Assembly: GCA_040391865.1 (NCBI GenBank)
Contig: JBEBWZ010000050.1
Span: 1 to 22,269, forward strand
DNA: 22,269 nucleotides
Direction: 5' to 3'
Source: Solimonas sp040391865
Lineage (GTDB): Bacteria; Pseudomonadota; Gammaproteobacteria; Nevskiales; Nevskiaceae
Below, piece after piece: positions 1-7,708 of this stretch (positions are counted from its first letter, which is position 1; each line of letters starts with the position of its first letter). The position numbers were made by a program, and so were the translations under genes. The notes under the pieces are model-generated. The model had not been told where the DNA came from, did no database searches, and saw only the letters and a list, made by a program, of their open reading frames with translations.

Positions 1-2
1 AA

Positions 3-3000
3 ACCAATGGCGCCTCGCTCGGTTGCGAGACCGACGACACGCTCGTCCTCGATGGCACAAACGTCATTACCGGCAACTTCGAGGGCGGCGGCGGCAAGGA
101 CAAACTCACGGTCGCGGGTGACGCGTCGGTGGACGGCATCGTGGCCGGCGGCTACGCCGGTGCGGACTCCAGCGCGCCGCTGGATGATGCGGACTTGATC
201 GTCATCAACACCACGGGTTCGGTCGGTGGCGTGCAGGGCAACCTGGGCGATGACACGATCTATGTCGTGGGCAGCAGTACCGTCACCGGCAATGTCGAGG
301 GCAATGAGGGCAGCAATCAGATCCGGATCGGTGGCTTGGGTGCCCTGCCTGACAGCAGCGTGCCGGCTACGGATGCGGTGACGGTGAATGGCGACGTGCT
401 CGGTGGCGACGGCAGTGCAACGGATGGCAACAACCAGATCTGGGTGCTGGGCACCGCGCAGGTCACGGGCAACGTCATCGGCGGCAACGGCAATGACAGG
501 ATCGTCCTCAACGGTGCCACGGCAGCGGTTGACGGCGCCATCGACGGCGGTGACGGCAACAACACCATTGCACTGAACTCCGGCACGGCGAGCAGCGTTA
601 CGGCCGGTGCCGGCGCTGACACCATCACGCTGGCGGGTGCCGCCATCAGCGGCGCCATCAACGGCGGCGATGGCAACAACAGCATTGCGCTGAACGCCGG
701 AACGGCGAACAGTGTCTCGACCGGCGGCGGCGTCGACACCATCACGCTGGCCGGTGCCACGATCAGCGGCGCCATCAGCAGCGGTGCCGGCAACGACATC
801 ATCCATCTGGTCAGCGGCACGGTGACCGGCGGTGTCAATGCCGGTGCCGGTGCGGATACGGTCAACGTCACGGGTGCGACCTTCACGCTGGGCAGCACCA
901 AGCTCGACGGCGGCGCGGCCGGCCAAGGCAACACGCTGAACCTGAACGACGTCAATCAGACGCTGATCGCTCCGCAGAGCAATCTGGTGAACTGGGATAC
1001 CGTCAACGTCGATCGCTCGACCCTGACGGTCAGCGGTGGCGATTCGCTGACGGCGGCACAGGTCAACCTGATCGATTCGACGTTCGTGGCCCACAACGGC
1101 TTCACCATCAACGGCAACCTGAGCCTCGATCCGTCAACGATCGACATGCAGGACGGTGCGGTCGGGGATACGTTCAACGTCAGCGGCGACTACGACGCGA
1201 TCGGCGCAGGAAACGCGCTCAAGATCGATGCCGACTTTGCCGCAGACAAGGCGGACGAACTCCAGGTGGGCGGCGCGATCAGTGGCGTCACGGATCTGAA
1301 CGTGGCCGATGTCACTCCGGCGGCAGCGGCTGCGACCGGCGAGGACGTATTGGTCGCTCAGGCTGGAGGCGGCGTGGATGCCGCCAACTTCTCCCTCGTG
1401 GGCGGTCCGATCGTCAAGGGCATCTGGGATTACGACCTGGCAAACGGTGCTGCCGCCGATACGGTCGTCCTGCGCGGCAGTCTGAACTCCCTCGCCGCCT
1501 TGTACAGCGCTACGGCAGGCGCCTTGGCCGATGCCTTTGGTGAACTGCCGACCCTCGAGGAGCGCGTGGGACAACGGCAGTGGTTGAGCCGGAACAACGA
1601 CAGCTTCTTCGAAGGCGTGTGGGTACGCTTCGCCGGCAAGCGGATGACCAAGACACCTGAGGCCAGCTCCGTCGATTTCTCCACGCGCAACAGCGCGTGG
1701 GGTGTTCAGGTTGGCGCCGACTTCGCGCTGTTTGGCAATGAAGTAGGCCTGCTGACCGCAGGCATCACGGGACAGTACAAGGGGATGGACGCCAAGGTCA
1801 GCAGACCGACGTCCGACGACCAAGGCAAGATCAGCGCCGACGGCGGCGGCGGCGGCGGCGGCTTGAACCTCACCTGGAACGGCGCACGCGGCGAGTATGT
1901 CGACCTGCAGGGCCAGTACAACCAGGCATCAACGACCCTGGGCACGACCCGTCTCGGCGACACCGTGACCGATCTCGATGTGGAGTCGACGTCTGCCAGC
2001 CTCGAAGCCGGCAAGCGCTTCGTGGTCGGCGCAGAGCGCAAGCGCGCGCTGGTGCCGCAGGTGCAGGTGAGCTGGAATCAGCTGCGCTCCGACTCCTTCA
2101 TCGACAGCAATGGCGTGGCGGTCGATCTCGGCACGCATGAGAACAGCGTGGCGCGCGTGGGCCTGGCCTATGAGTTCCATCCCAACGGCGTGAACCTGGT
2201 CGGACCGGACCGGGATGGCAGGATGTTCTACGCCATCGCCAACGTTCTGCGGAGTCTTGCGCCGCGACACAGCGCCGTTGCGCAGAACAAGGAACTGGTC
2301 ACGCGCGACGAACGGACCTGGGGCGAGATCGGTCTGGGAGGCTCTTATGCGCTGGGCAGCAACACGCTGCTCTATGGCCAGGCGACTTACAGCCAATCGT
2401 TCCAGAACGCCGGCGACAATCATGGCGTGGGTGGCACGGTGGGGTTGCGCTGGAGCTTCGGCGCCCCTCAGGCAGCGCCTGCGCCAACGTTGCCGGTCGC
2501 ACCGCAGGACAGCGACGGCGACGGCGTCATCGACGCGCTCGATCGTTGCCAGGGAACGCCGGCCAACGTGCAGGTCGATGCGTCGGGCTGCCCGCTGCCG
2601 ATTGCGCCGGTCAAGGCCTCGCCGGTCGTCACCCCGGCTCCTGCGGCCGCACCCGCGCGCATCGACCTCAAGGACGTGGGCTTCGAGACCAACAGCAACA
2701 AGCTCACAGGCGACGCACGCCGCATTCTCGACGACGCAGCGGCAGCGCTGCTGCCGACGTTGCAGAAAAATCCGGTCGTGATGGTTGAAGTGGGCGGCCA
2801 CACGGACTCTTCTGGCAACCCGGAGAAGAACCTGCGGCTCTCGCAGGCTCGTGCGGAAGCCGTGCGCGAGTACCTGGTTCTCCGCGGCCTGGACGGCGCG
2901 GAGGTCAAGGCGGTGGGATACGGTGCTTCACAGCCGGTCGCACCGAATGACACGCCGGCAGGACGGACCAGCAATCGTCGCGTGGAGCTGAAGCTGATCC

Positions 3001-3008
3001 GCAAGTAA
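3..3008 (+). CDS. Autotransporter-type surface protein with C-terminal OmpA domain (5' truncated)
   Basis: The reading frame is open from position 3, so the gene starts upstream of the window; the GTG at 129 is only an internal codon. The visible part has about 1000 residues. The first half (to about 1480) is Gly/Asp/Asn-rich beta-helix-like passenger with imperfect 39-residue repeats and RTX-like units such as GGNGNDRIVL and GAGNDIIHL. From about 1500 to 2460 it looks like an autotransporter beta-barrel (FFEGVWVRFAGKR near its start, last strand TVGLRWSF ending in Phe). A thrombospondin-3-like acidic linker (DSDGDGVIDALDRC, about 2508-2595) follows, then an OmpA domain (about 2660-3005) with the peptidoglycan-binding signature HTDSSGNPEKNLRLSQARA. 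By family knowledge the barrel sits in the outer membrane and the OmpA domain binds peptidoglycan in the periplasm. No passenger cleavage site or enzyme domain is recognisable. It is probably an adhesin or surface-layer-like protein; the exact role is unknown. Confidence 0.85.
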   Translation, partial: TNGASLGCETDDTLVLDGTNVITGNFEGGGGKDKLTVAGDASVDGIVAGGYAGADSSAPLDDADLIVINTTGSVGGVQGNLGDDTIYVVGSSTVTGNVEGNEGSNQIRIGGLGALPDSSVPATDAVTVNGDVLGGDGSATDGNNQIWVLGTAQVTGNVIGGNGNDRIVLNGATAAVDGAIDGGDGNNTIALNSGTASSVTAGAGADTITLAGAAISGAINGGDGNNSIALNAGTANSVSTGGGVDTITLAGATISGAISSGAGNDIIHLVSGTVTGGVNAGAGADTVNVTGATFTLGSTKLDGGAAGQGNTLNLNDVNQTLIAPQSNLVNWDTVNVDRSTLTVSGGDSLTAAQVNLIDSTFVAHNGFTINGNLSLDPSTIDMQDGAVGDTFNVSGDYDAIGAGNALKIDADFAADKADELQVGGAISGVTDLNVADVTPAAAAATGEDVLVAQAGGGVDAANFSLVGGPIVKGIWDYDLANGAAADTVVLRGSLNSLAALYSATAGALADAFGELPTLEERVGQRQWLSRNNDSFFEGVWVRFAGKRMTKTPEASSVDFSTRNSAWGVQVGADFALFGNEVGLLTAGITGQYKGMDAKVSRPTSDDQGKISADGGGGGGGLNLTWNGARGEYVDLQGQYNQASTTLGTTRLGDTVTDLDVESTSASLEAGKRFVVGAERKRALVPQVQVSWNQLRSDSFIDSNGVAVDLGTHENSVARVGLAYEFHPNGVNLVGPDRDGRMFYAIANVLRSLAPRHSAVAQNKELVTRDERTWGEIGLGGSYALGSNTLLYGQATYSQSFQNAGDNHGVGGTVGLRWSFGAPQAAPAPTLPVAPQDSDGDGVIDALDRCQGTPANVQVDASGCPLPIAPVKASPVVTPAPAAAPARIDLKDVGFETNSNKLTGDARRILDDAAAALLPTLQKNPVVMVEVGGHTDSSGNPEKNLRLSQARAEAVREYLVLRGLDGAEVKAVGYGASQPVAPNDTPAGRTSNRRVELKLIRK
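546..896 (+). repeat. 117-bp tandem repeats in the passenger coding region
   Basis: Three imperfect copies of a 117-bp (39-residue) unit begin near 546, 663 and 780. The first two are clearly alike at DNA level: both contain ggcaacaaca and gacaccatcacgctggc at matching offsets. The third copy is more diverged. Each encodes the pattern GGDGNN-x-IALN-x-GTA, then GADTITLAGA-x-ISGAI. The repeats build the beta-helical passenger and could change number by recombination. Confidence 0.75.
1842..1862 (+). repeat. (GGC)7 microsatellite encoding seven glycines
   Basis: Seven uninterrupted GGC codons encode a Gly7 run just before LNLTWNG, inside the predicted beta-barrel. Length changes would keep the frame and alter only the number of glycines. 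Confidence 0.9.
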
Positions 3009-3050
3009 AGGCGCATCGGGCACAGCCGAGCCCATTCCGGTATCGGCGTG

Positions 3051-3096
3051 AGGGAGTGATCGATTGGCATGCCAATCGGTCGCTCCCTTTCTTTTT
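3051..3096 (+). terminator. Intrinsic terminator of the surface-protein gene
   Basis: Arms 3051-3069 and 3070-3088 are complementary over 19 positions, with two G-U pairs and CATG at the tip. The stem is followed by TTCTTTTT. It lies 42 nt after the stop codon at 3008 and reads in the direction of that gene. Confidence 0.9.
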
Positions 3097-3457
3097 GGGA
3101 CTTCCCCAAACCGGACCCGATCCGAGCTTGCTCCCATTTTCAGGCGGTTCAGGAGTGGAGAACCGACGGGAGGCTTTGGATCACCACGGAATTCAGCGTG
3201 GACAGCTCAGGTCGCTGCCTGGCCAGGCGGATGAATCCCGGACCATTCGCGGCGCGGCGTGCCCACGCCGATGGGCGGGAAACGTCCGAAAAAGAGGGGT
3301 GCCCGGCAGGATGGCCTGAAACAAGCGCCTCGCCCTACGGGCGAGCCGGCTGAGCCGGATCGTCGAACCTTGCGTCTGCTGCGTCGCAGGTTCGAACACG
3401 CGGCGAGCCCGTTCAGCGAATCAGCGAACAGGCCCGTCATGGGGCTGGAACAAGAAG
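3097..3457. other. Gene-free stretch with clustered palindromes
   Basis: No credible gene is seen here. Four inverted repeats lie close together: CAGG/CCTG at 3307-3318, CTCGCCC-TAC-GGGCGAG at 3329-3345, CCGGC-TGA-GCCGG at 3346-3358, and TCGAACCT..AGGTTCGA at 3363-3395. They lie downstream of the minus-strand tRNA gene and could end or protect its precursor, or belong to a dispersed REP-like element. No second copy was noticed in the window. Confidence 0.45.
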
Positions 3458-3534
3458 TGGTGCGCCCGGAGGGATTCGAACCCCCGACCCTCGGCTTCGG
3501 AAGCCGGTACTCTATCCAGCTGAGCTACGGGCGC
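3458..3534 (-). tRNA. tRNA-Arg (anticodon CCG)
   Basis: On the minus strand, 77 nt fold as a cloverleaf: acceptor arm GCGCCCG/CGGGCGC, D-arm GCTCAGCTGGATAGAGT, anticodon loop TTCCGAA (anticodon CCG), T-arm GGGGGTTCGAATCCCTC, and an encoded CCA end at 3458-3460. The outermost anticodon-stem pair is C-A; the other four pairs are regular. It decodes CGG, a codon frequent in this GC-rich DNA. A promoter-like TAGAAT lies 9 nt upstream of the mature 5' end. Confidence 0.96.
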
Positions 3535-3543
3535 GTGCCGCGG

Positions 3544-3549
3544 ATTCTA
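3544..3549 (-). promoter_or_regulatory. Candidate -10 element of the tRNA-Arg gene
   Basis: TAGAAT on the minus strand (five of six matches to TATAAT) is followed by the GC-rich segment CCGCGGCAC directly before the mature tRNA. A GC-rich discriminator is typical of stable-RNA promoters under stringent control. No convincing -35 is seen at the usual spacing. Confidence 0.45.
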
Positions 3550-3591
3550 AAGGAGTCGGCCGCTGACAGCCATGCGCCGAGTGAAATCGAA

Positions 3592-4629
3592 CTACTCGAA
3601 CCAGGCCTCGACCCGGTTGCGACCCTCGCGCTTGGCCTTGTACAGCGCGGCATCGGCATTACGCAGCAGTTCGGCGAGATCGCGTGTGGTCGGCCGCAAT
3701 GCCGCGACGCCCAGGCTGGTGGTGAATGCGATTTCGCGCGCGGGCGCCACCACGATGCGTTGTTCCGCCAGCTTGCGGCGCAGGCGCTGCGCCAGTTCCA
3801 GTGCGGGCTCCTTGTTGGCGCGCGGCAGCATCAGCGCAAACTCCTCGCCGCCGAGTCGACCGCAGAAGTCGATCCGCCGCACCTGTTCCTGAAGGGTGCG
3901 CGCCAGACTCACCAGCACCTTGTCGCCGACTTCGTGGCCGTAGCTGTCGTTGATCTTCTTGAAGTGATCGATATCGAGCATCACCACCGACAGTGGCTCG
4001 GCAAAGCGCCGCGCGCGTTCGATCTCCAGCTCCGCCATCTCGGTGAAGTGGCCGCGGCTGAAGGTGCCGGTCAGGGCGTCGCGGGTGGCGCGCTGGTACA
4101 AGCGCTCCTCGCGCTGCTTCTGTTCGGTGATGTCCTGGAACACTTCGACGAAGCCCAGCAGTTCGCCGGAATCGGAACGCAGCGCGTCGATCGAGCACTG
4201 CGCCATGAAATCGCCGCCATTGCTGCGGCGGCGACGCTGCTCGTCACTGCAATGCCGGTTGGCACGCACGAATTCCAGCGTCCGCTGCGGTGCGCCCTCG
4301 CGTACCGTCTCGTCGACGAACAGCGCCGAGAACGGCCGTCCGATCACATCGCTTTCGCCCAGCCCGGTGATCTGCGCGGCACCGTGGTTCCAGCTGCGGA
4401 TGCGCCCCTCGCGATCGATAAGGTAGATCCCGAAGCCGCTCACGCCGCGCACCATCTCGGAGTATTTCTCTGGCTCGCGCCGCAGCAGTGCCTCGTGACG
4501 GTCCGGCAGGAAATCGACGTGGCCCTCATGCGCGGTCGCCCGACGCAACGGCGCAAGCCCCACGGACGCATTCGGATAACGGCTCATCGGGCTAGTGTAG
4601 CGATGCCGGTCGGCACTGGGAGTAGTCAT
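3592..4629 (-). CDS. PAS-GGDEF diguanylate cyclase
   Basis: This 345-residue cytoplasmic protein makes cyclic di-GMP from two GTP. A PAS sensor domain spans about residues 57-170 (FGIYLIDREGRIRSWNHGA, ending in VFQDITEQKQREERL), followed by a GGDEF domain. The active-site motif is intact (GGEEF, 260-264). The product-inhibition I-site RRID (251-254) lies exactly five residues before it, so the enzyme is predicted active and feedback-inhibited. No membrane segment is seen. The start at 4629 has AGGA two bases before ATG, a tight spacing. An alternative ATG at 4587 follows TACACT by six bases and would give a leaderless message and a 331-residue protein. A perfect inverted repeat overlaps the 4629 start. 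What the PAS domain senses cannot be told. Confidence 0.93.
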   Translation of the reverse strand: MTTPSADRHRYTSPMSRYPNASVGLAPLRRATAHEGHVDFLPDRHEALLRREPEKYSEMVRGVSGFGIYLIDREGRIRSWNHGAAQITGLGESDVIGRPFSALFVDETVREGAPQRTLEFVRANRHCSDEQRRRRSNGGDFMAQCSIDALRSDSGELLGFVEVFQDITEQKQREERLYQRATRDALTGTFSRGHFTEMAELEIERARRFAEPLSVVMLDIDHFKKINDSYGHEVGDKVLVSLARTLQEQVRRIDFCGRLGGEEFALMLPRANKEPALELAQRLRRKLAEQRIVVAPAREIAFTTSLGVAALRPTTRDLAELLRNADAALYKAKREGRNRVEAWFE

Positions 4630-4653
4630 TGTCCTGCACGCCTACCGGACAAT
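4628..4653 (-). promoter_or_regulatory. Inverted repeat over the GGDEF gene start
   Basis: ATTGTCC (4628-4634) and GGACAAT (4647-4653) are perfect 7-bp arms with a 12-nt spacer. In the minus-strand transcript the downstream arm contains the AGGA ribosome-binding site and the first two bases of the 4629 start codon, so a hairpin would hide both. It could alternatively be an operator in the shared 147-bp region between this gene and rarD. Confidence 0.5.
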
Positions 4654-4776
4654 CCCCCAGCCACACGTCGGCCATGCGGCCGTGGCATGGGGCGCACCGG
4701 ACGCTTCCGCCAGGCACCCGGCGCAGTGCGGACGGCGTAAACTGCGCGCCCTTCTCCTCCCGCAACATTCCACGCC

Positions 4777-5652
4777 ATGCGCCAGGGTCTATTGGCCGCA
4801 ATCTGCGCCTACCTGATCTGGGGGCTGTTTCCGCTGTACTGGAAACTGCTGGCCGCGGTGCCGGCGCTGGAAATCATGGCCCACCGCATCGTCTGGTGCG
4901 CGCTGTTCGTCGGTCTCTGGCTCACGCTCCGCGATGGCTGGGGCTGGCTGCGACAACTGTCGCCGCGCCTGCTCGCCCTGCTGGGCGCCAGCGCGTTGCT
5001 GATCGGCTTCAACTGGTGGCTCTATATCTGGGCGATCAATGCCGATCACATCGTCGAAACCAGCCTCGGTTATTTCATCAATCCGCTGATCAACGTGCTG
5101 CTCGGCGTCGCGGTGATGCGCGAACGGCTGCGGCCCGCGCAATGGCTGGCGGTGGCGATCGCCGCCGCCGGCGTGCTGTGGCTGGCCATCCAGGCCGGGC
5201 GCCCGCCGTGGATCGCCCTGGGGCTGGGATTGTCGTTCGGCGGCTACGGCCTGATCCGCAAGCTCGCGGTGATCGCCTCGCTCAAGGGGCTGATGGTCGA
5301 AAGCGGCCTGCTGTTGCTGCCGGCGCTGGGCTATCTCGGCTGGCTGGCCAGCCACGGCCAGGGCGGCTTCGGTCACCTCAATCCCGGCATCGATACCCTG
5401 CTGGTGCTGGGCGGACTGGTCACGGCACTGCCGCTGGTGCTGTTTGCGATCGGCGCGCGCAGCATCCCGCTGTCGCTGATGGGCTTCCTGCAATACCTCA
5501 CGCCCAGCATCCTGCTGCTGTGCGGGGTGTTCCTCTACAAGGAGCCGTTCAGCAGTACCCAGGCAATCGGCTTCGGCTGCATCTGGACGGCACTGCTGAT
5601 CTACGCCATCGACGGCCTGATCCGCAGCCGCCAGCGCCCGCAACCGGCGTAA
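4777..5652 (+). CDS. rarD: RarD, EamA-family transporter
   Basis: A 291-residue integral membrane protein of the drug/metabolite transporter superfamily, with about ten hydrophobic helices. The N-terminus (MRQGLLAAICAYLIWGLFPL) carries the YLIWGLFPLYWK motif typical of RarD. Further RarD-like segments are NWWLYIWAIN, ETSLGYFINPLINVLLG and LQYLTPSILLLCGVFLYKEPF. Length matches the family (about 290-300). The substrate of RarD proteins is not firmly known; chloramphenicol sensitivity in the original name does not define it. No Shine-Dalgarno is visible before the ATG. The stop is 28 nt before the next gene, so the two may be co-transcribed. Confidence 0.92.
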   Translation: MRQGLLAAICAYLIWGLFPLYWKLLAAVPALEIMAHRIVWCALFVGLWLTLRDGWGWLRQLSPRLLALLGASALLIGFNWWLYIWAINADHIVETSLGYFINPLINVLLGVAVMRERLRPAQWLAVAIAAAGVLWLAIQAGRPPWIALGLGLSFGGYGLIRKLAVIASLKGLMVESGLLLLPALGYLGWLASHGQGGFGHLNPGIDTLLVLGGLVTALPLVLFAIGARSIPLSLMGFLQYLTPSILLLCGVFLYKEPFSSTQAIGFGCIWTALLIYAIDGLIRSRQRPQPA

Positions 5653-5668
5653 GCAGGGACAGCGCCGT

Positions 5669-5674
5669 TACAAT
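5669..5674 (+). promoter_or_regulatory. Candidate -10 element just before the lpxL-like gene
   Basis: TACAAT (five of six to consensus) ends seven bases before the ATG at 5681, which would place the transcript start at or next to the start codon. No good -35 is seen and no Shine-Dalgarno precedes the ATG, so a leaderless message is possible. Confidence 0.35.
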
Positions 5675-5680
5675 GTCGCG

Positions 5681-6622
5681 ATGTCCGCTCCTGCAACCGA
5701 TACGCGCCCGCCGCTAGAGGCGCGATTGTTTCATCCGCGCTACTGGCCCACCTGGCTGGGCCTGGGCGTCATGTGGCTGATCAGCTGGCTGCCGCTGCCG
5801 GTACTGCTGGCACTGGGTTCCGGCCTCGGCTGGCTCGCCGGACGACTGATCCGCAGCCGCCGTCATGTGGTGCGCGTCAATCTGCAGCTGTGCTTTCCGG
5901 AATGGTCGGTGGCCGAACGCGAGCGCATGGTCGATACCCATTTCCGCGACCTCGGCATGGGCCTCTTCGAAACCGCACTGGCCTGGTTTGCACCCGACTG
6001 GCGCCTGCGCCGTGGCGGCGAGGTGCTGGGCATCGAACATCTCGATGCCGCCCTGAACAGCGGCCACGGGGTACTGCTGCTGACCGGACACTTCACCACG
6101 CTGGAAATCGGCGCGCGGTATCTGGCCCTGGCCGGACGGCCGTTCCACGCCATGTATCGCTCCTACAACAATCCGGTGATGGATTTCCTGATGCACCGCT
6201 GGCGCGAGCAGCGCTCCGGCCTGCCGGCGCTGCCGCGCAACGACCTGCGCCGCCTGGTGCGCGCACTGCGCAGCGGCCGTGCGATCTGGTACGCGCCGGA
6301 CCAGGCGCTGCACGCGCACATGAGCGTATATGCACCGTTCTTCGGCACCCCGGTGCTGAGCATCACCGCCACCTCGCGGCTGGCGGAGATGGGCCGCGCC
6401 AAGGTCGTGCCGTACTTTCCGGCGCGCGTCAACGGCCGCTATCGCGTGCAGTTCTTCCCCGCACTGGAAAATTTCCCGAGCGCGGATGAAGTCGCCGATG
6501 CGGCGCGCATCAACGAAGTGCTGGCCGAGGGCATCCGTCTCGCCCCCAGTCAGTACTTCTGGATTCACAAGCGTTTCAAGCGCGTGCCGCCCGGCACGGC
6601 CAATCCCTACGACAAACGCTGA
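5681..6622 (+). CDS. lpxL: LpxL/HtrB-family lipid A acyltransferase
   Basis: This 313-residue inner-membrane protein belongs to the lysophospholipid acyltransferase family that adds secondary acyl chains to Kdo2-lipid A from acyl-ACP. One hydrophobic N-terminal segment (about residues 25-57) anchors it. The catalytic HX4E motif is present as HFTTLE (His137, Glu142). Conserved downstream blocks are seen: FHAMYRSYNNPVMDFLM, AIWYAPDQ, and the C-terminal YFWIHKRFKRVPPG. Length is normal for LpxL (about 305). Whether it is the LpxL or LpxM type cannot be decided from this alone. It starts 28 nt after rarD; a promoter-like TACAAT lies directly before the ATG. Confidence 0.9.
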   Translation: MSAPATDTRPPLEARLFHPRYWPTWLGLGVMWLISWLPLPVLLALGSGLGWLAGRLIRSRRHVVRVNLQLCFPEWSVAERERMVDTHFRDLGMGLFETALAWFAPDWRLRRGGEVLGIEHLDAALNSGHGVLLLTGHFTTLEIGARYLALAGRPFHAMYRSYNNPVMDFLMHRWREQRSGLPALPRNDLRRLVRALRSGRAIWYAPDQALHAHMSVYAPFFGTPVLSITATSRLAEMGRAKVVPYFPARVNGRYRVQFFPALENFPSADEVADAARINEVLAEGIRLAPSQYFWIHKRFKRVPPGTANPYDKR

Positions 6623-6643
6623 CGTCAGTCCACCGTATCCGAC

Positions 6644-6652
6644 TGATATAGT
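6644..6652 (+). promoter_or_regulatory. Candidate extended -10 promoter of the TPR gene
   Basis: TGATATAGT combines the extended -10 TGn with TATAGT (five of six). A transcript would begin near 6659, giving a 5' leader of about 27 nt with GAGG ten bases before the ATG at 6686. No clear -35 is needed for such a promoter. Confidence 0.5.
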
Positions 6653-6685
6653 AAGCAGGTCCATCAGTGTCGAGGTTTCCGCAGC

Positions 6686-7684
6686 ATGTACAAGCTCTGC
6701 CGCGCCGTCGCGATCGTGTCGGCCATCGTCTTTACCCCGCAGGTTCTCGCCAATGGCGTTGCGCAGGAAGCACAACAACTGCTGCAGCAGGGTCAGGCCA
6801 ATGACGCGCTGAAGAAGCTCGACGCCCATCTGGCGAAGAATCCGCAGGACGCCGAGGCACGCTTTGCGCGCGGGCTGGCGCTGGTCAAGCTCAACCGCGC
6901 CAAGGATGCGATCCGCGCGTTTGCCGATCTCACCCGCGACTATCCGCAACTGCCGGAGCCGTACAACAACCTCGCGGTGCTGTATGCCGCCGAGGGCGAC
7001 TACACCAAGGCGCGCGAAGCACTGGAAGCCGCACTGGCGACGCACCCCAGCTACGCCACCGCGCACGAAAATCTCGGCGACATCTACGCGGCACTGGCCG
7101 GTGCCGCCTATGGCCGCGCCCTGCAGCTCGATCAGGGCAACCCCTCGGTCCGCGCGAAGCTGGCGCTGATCAATCAGCTGGACGGCGTTCCCGACACCAC
7201 GGTCGCTGCCGTCCCGGTCACGCCGGTAGCCGCGGCGGCGGTGCCGGCACCGGTCGTTGCCGCGCCCGTGGCCGGCAGCAGCGCCAGCACGGCCCCGGTC
7301 GCCGCCGCAGCACCGGCGGCCAGCAGCACGACACTCGATGCCGGCACGCAGCAGGCTGCCGAAAGTGCGCTGTCCGCCTGGGTGCAGGCCTGGTCGTCGC
7401 GCGATCTCGACACCTATTTCGCCGCCTATGCCGAAGACTTCGTCCCCGAAGGCGGCCTGACCCGCGCAGCCTGGGAAACCCAGCGCCGCGATCGCATCCA
7501 GCGGCCGCAGCGGATCAGCGTCAAGGCGCTGGAGCCGCAGTTCACCACGTTGCCCGACGAGCGCGTGCGCGTCAGCTTCCGTCAGGAATACGAGTCGGAT
7601 GCGTTCTCCGACAGCGTCACCAAGATTCTCGAAATGTCCCGCGCCGGCAGCAGCTGGAAGATCACGCGCGAGTACACGCGCTAA
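6686..7684 (+). CDS. Periplasmic TPR protein with NTF2-like C-terminal domain
   Basis: A 332-residue exported protein. A signal peptide (about residues 1-22, ending PQVLA) is followed by tetratricopeptide repeats (about 26-150) with the typical A-x(2)-NL-A-x-LYAA and Y-x-KA-x-EALE pattern. A low-complexity Ala/Pro/Val linker (about 165-215) leads to an NTF2-like domain (about 220-332; LSAWVQAWSSRDLDTYFAAYAEDFVP at its start, WKITREYTR at the end). That domain resembles the one ending the next gene, an L,D-transpeptidase, which begins 24 nt downstream. The pair therefore probably acts together at peptidoglycan, with this protein as a scaffold or partner. No catalytic residues are seen. Confidence 0.82.
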   Translation: MYKLCRAVAIVSAIVFTPQVLANGVAQEAQQLLQQGQANDALKKLDAHLAKNPQDAEARFARGLALVKLNRAKDAIRAFADLTRDYPQLPEPYNNLAVLYAAEGDYTKAREALEAALATHPSYATAHENLGDIYAALAGAAYGRALQLDQGNPSVRAKLALINQLDGVPDTTVAAVPVTPVAAAAVPAPVVAAPVAGSSASTAPVAAAAPAASSTTLDAGTQQAAESALSAWVQAWSSRDLDTYFAAYAEDFVPEGGLTRAAWETQRRDRIQRPQRISVKALEPQFTTLPDERVRVSFRQEYESDAFSDSVTKILEMSRAGSSWKITREYTR

Positions 7685-7708
7685 GCGCCCGCCGCACTGG
7701 CGCACCCC

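Noticed and set aside
3363..3400. Possible tRNA fragment because of TTCGAA near tRNA-Arg
   Set aside because: Only the T-loop-like core is shared; no acceptor or anticodon arm can be built, and no integrase or att duplication is in the window.
3259..4740. 493-codon plus-strand frame across the tRNA and the GGDEF gene
   Set aside because: It runs antisense through a clear tRNA and an intact PAS-GGDEF gene, so it is a shadow.
6620..6627. TGACGTCA palindrome at the lpxL stop codon
   Set aside because: An isolated 8-bp palindrome that includes the stop codon; expected by chance and without a partner site.
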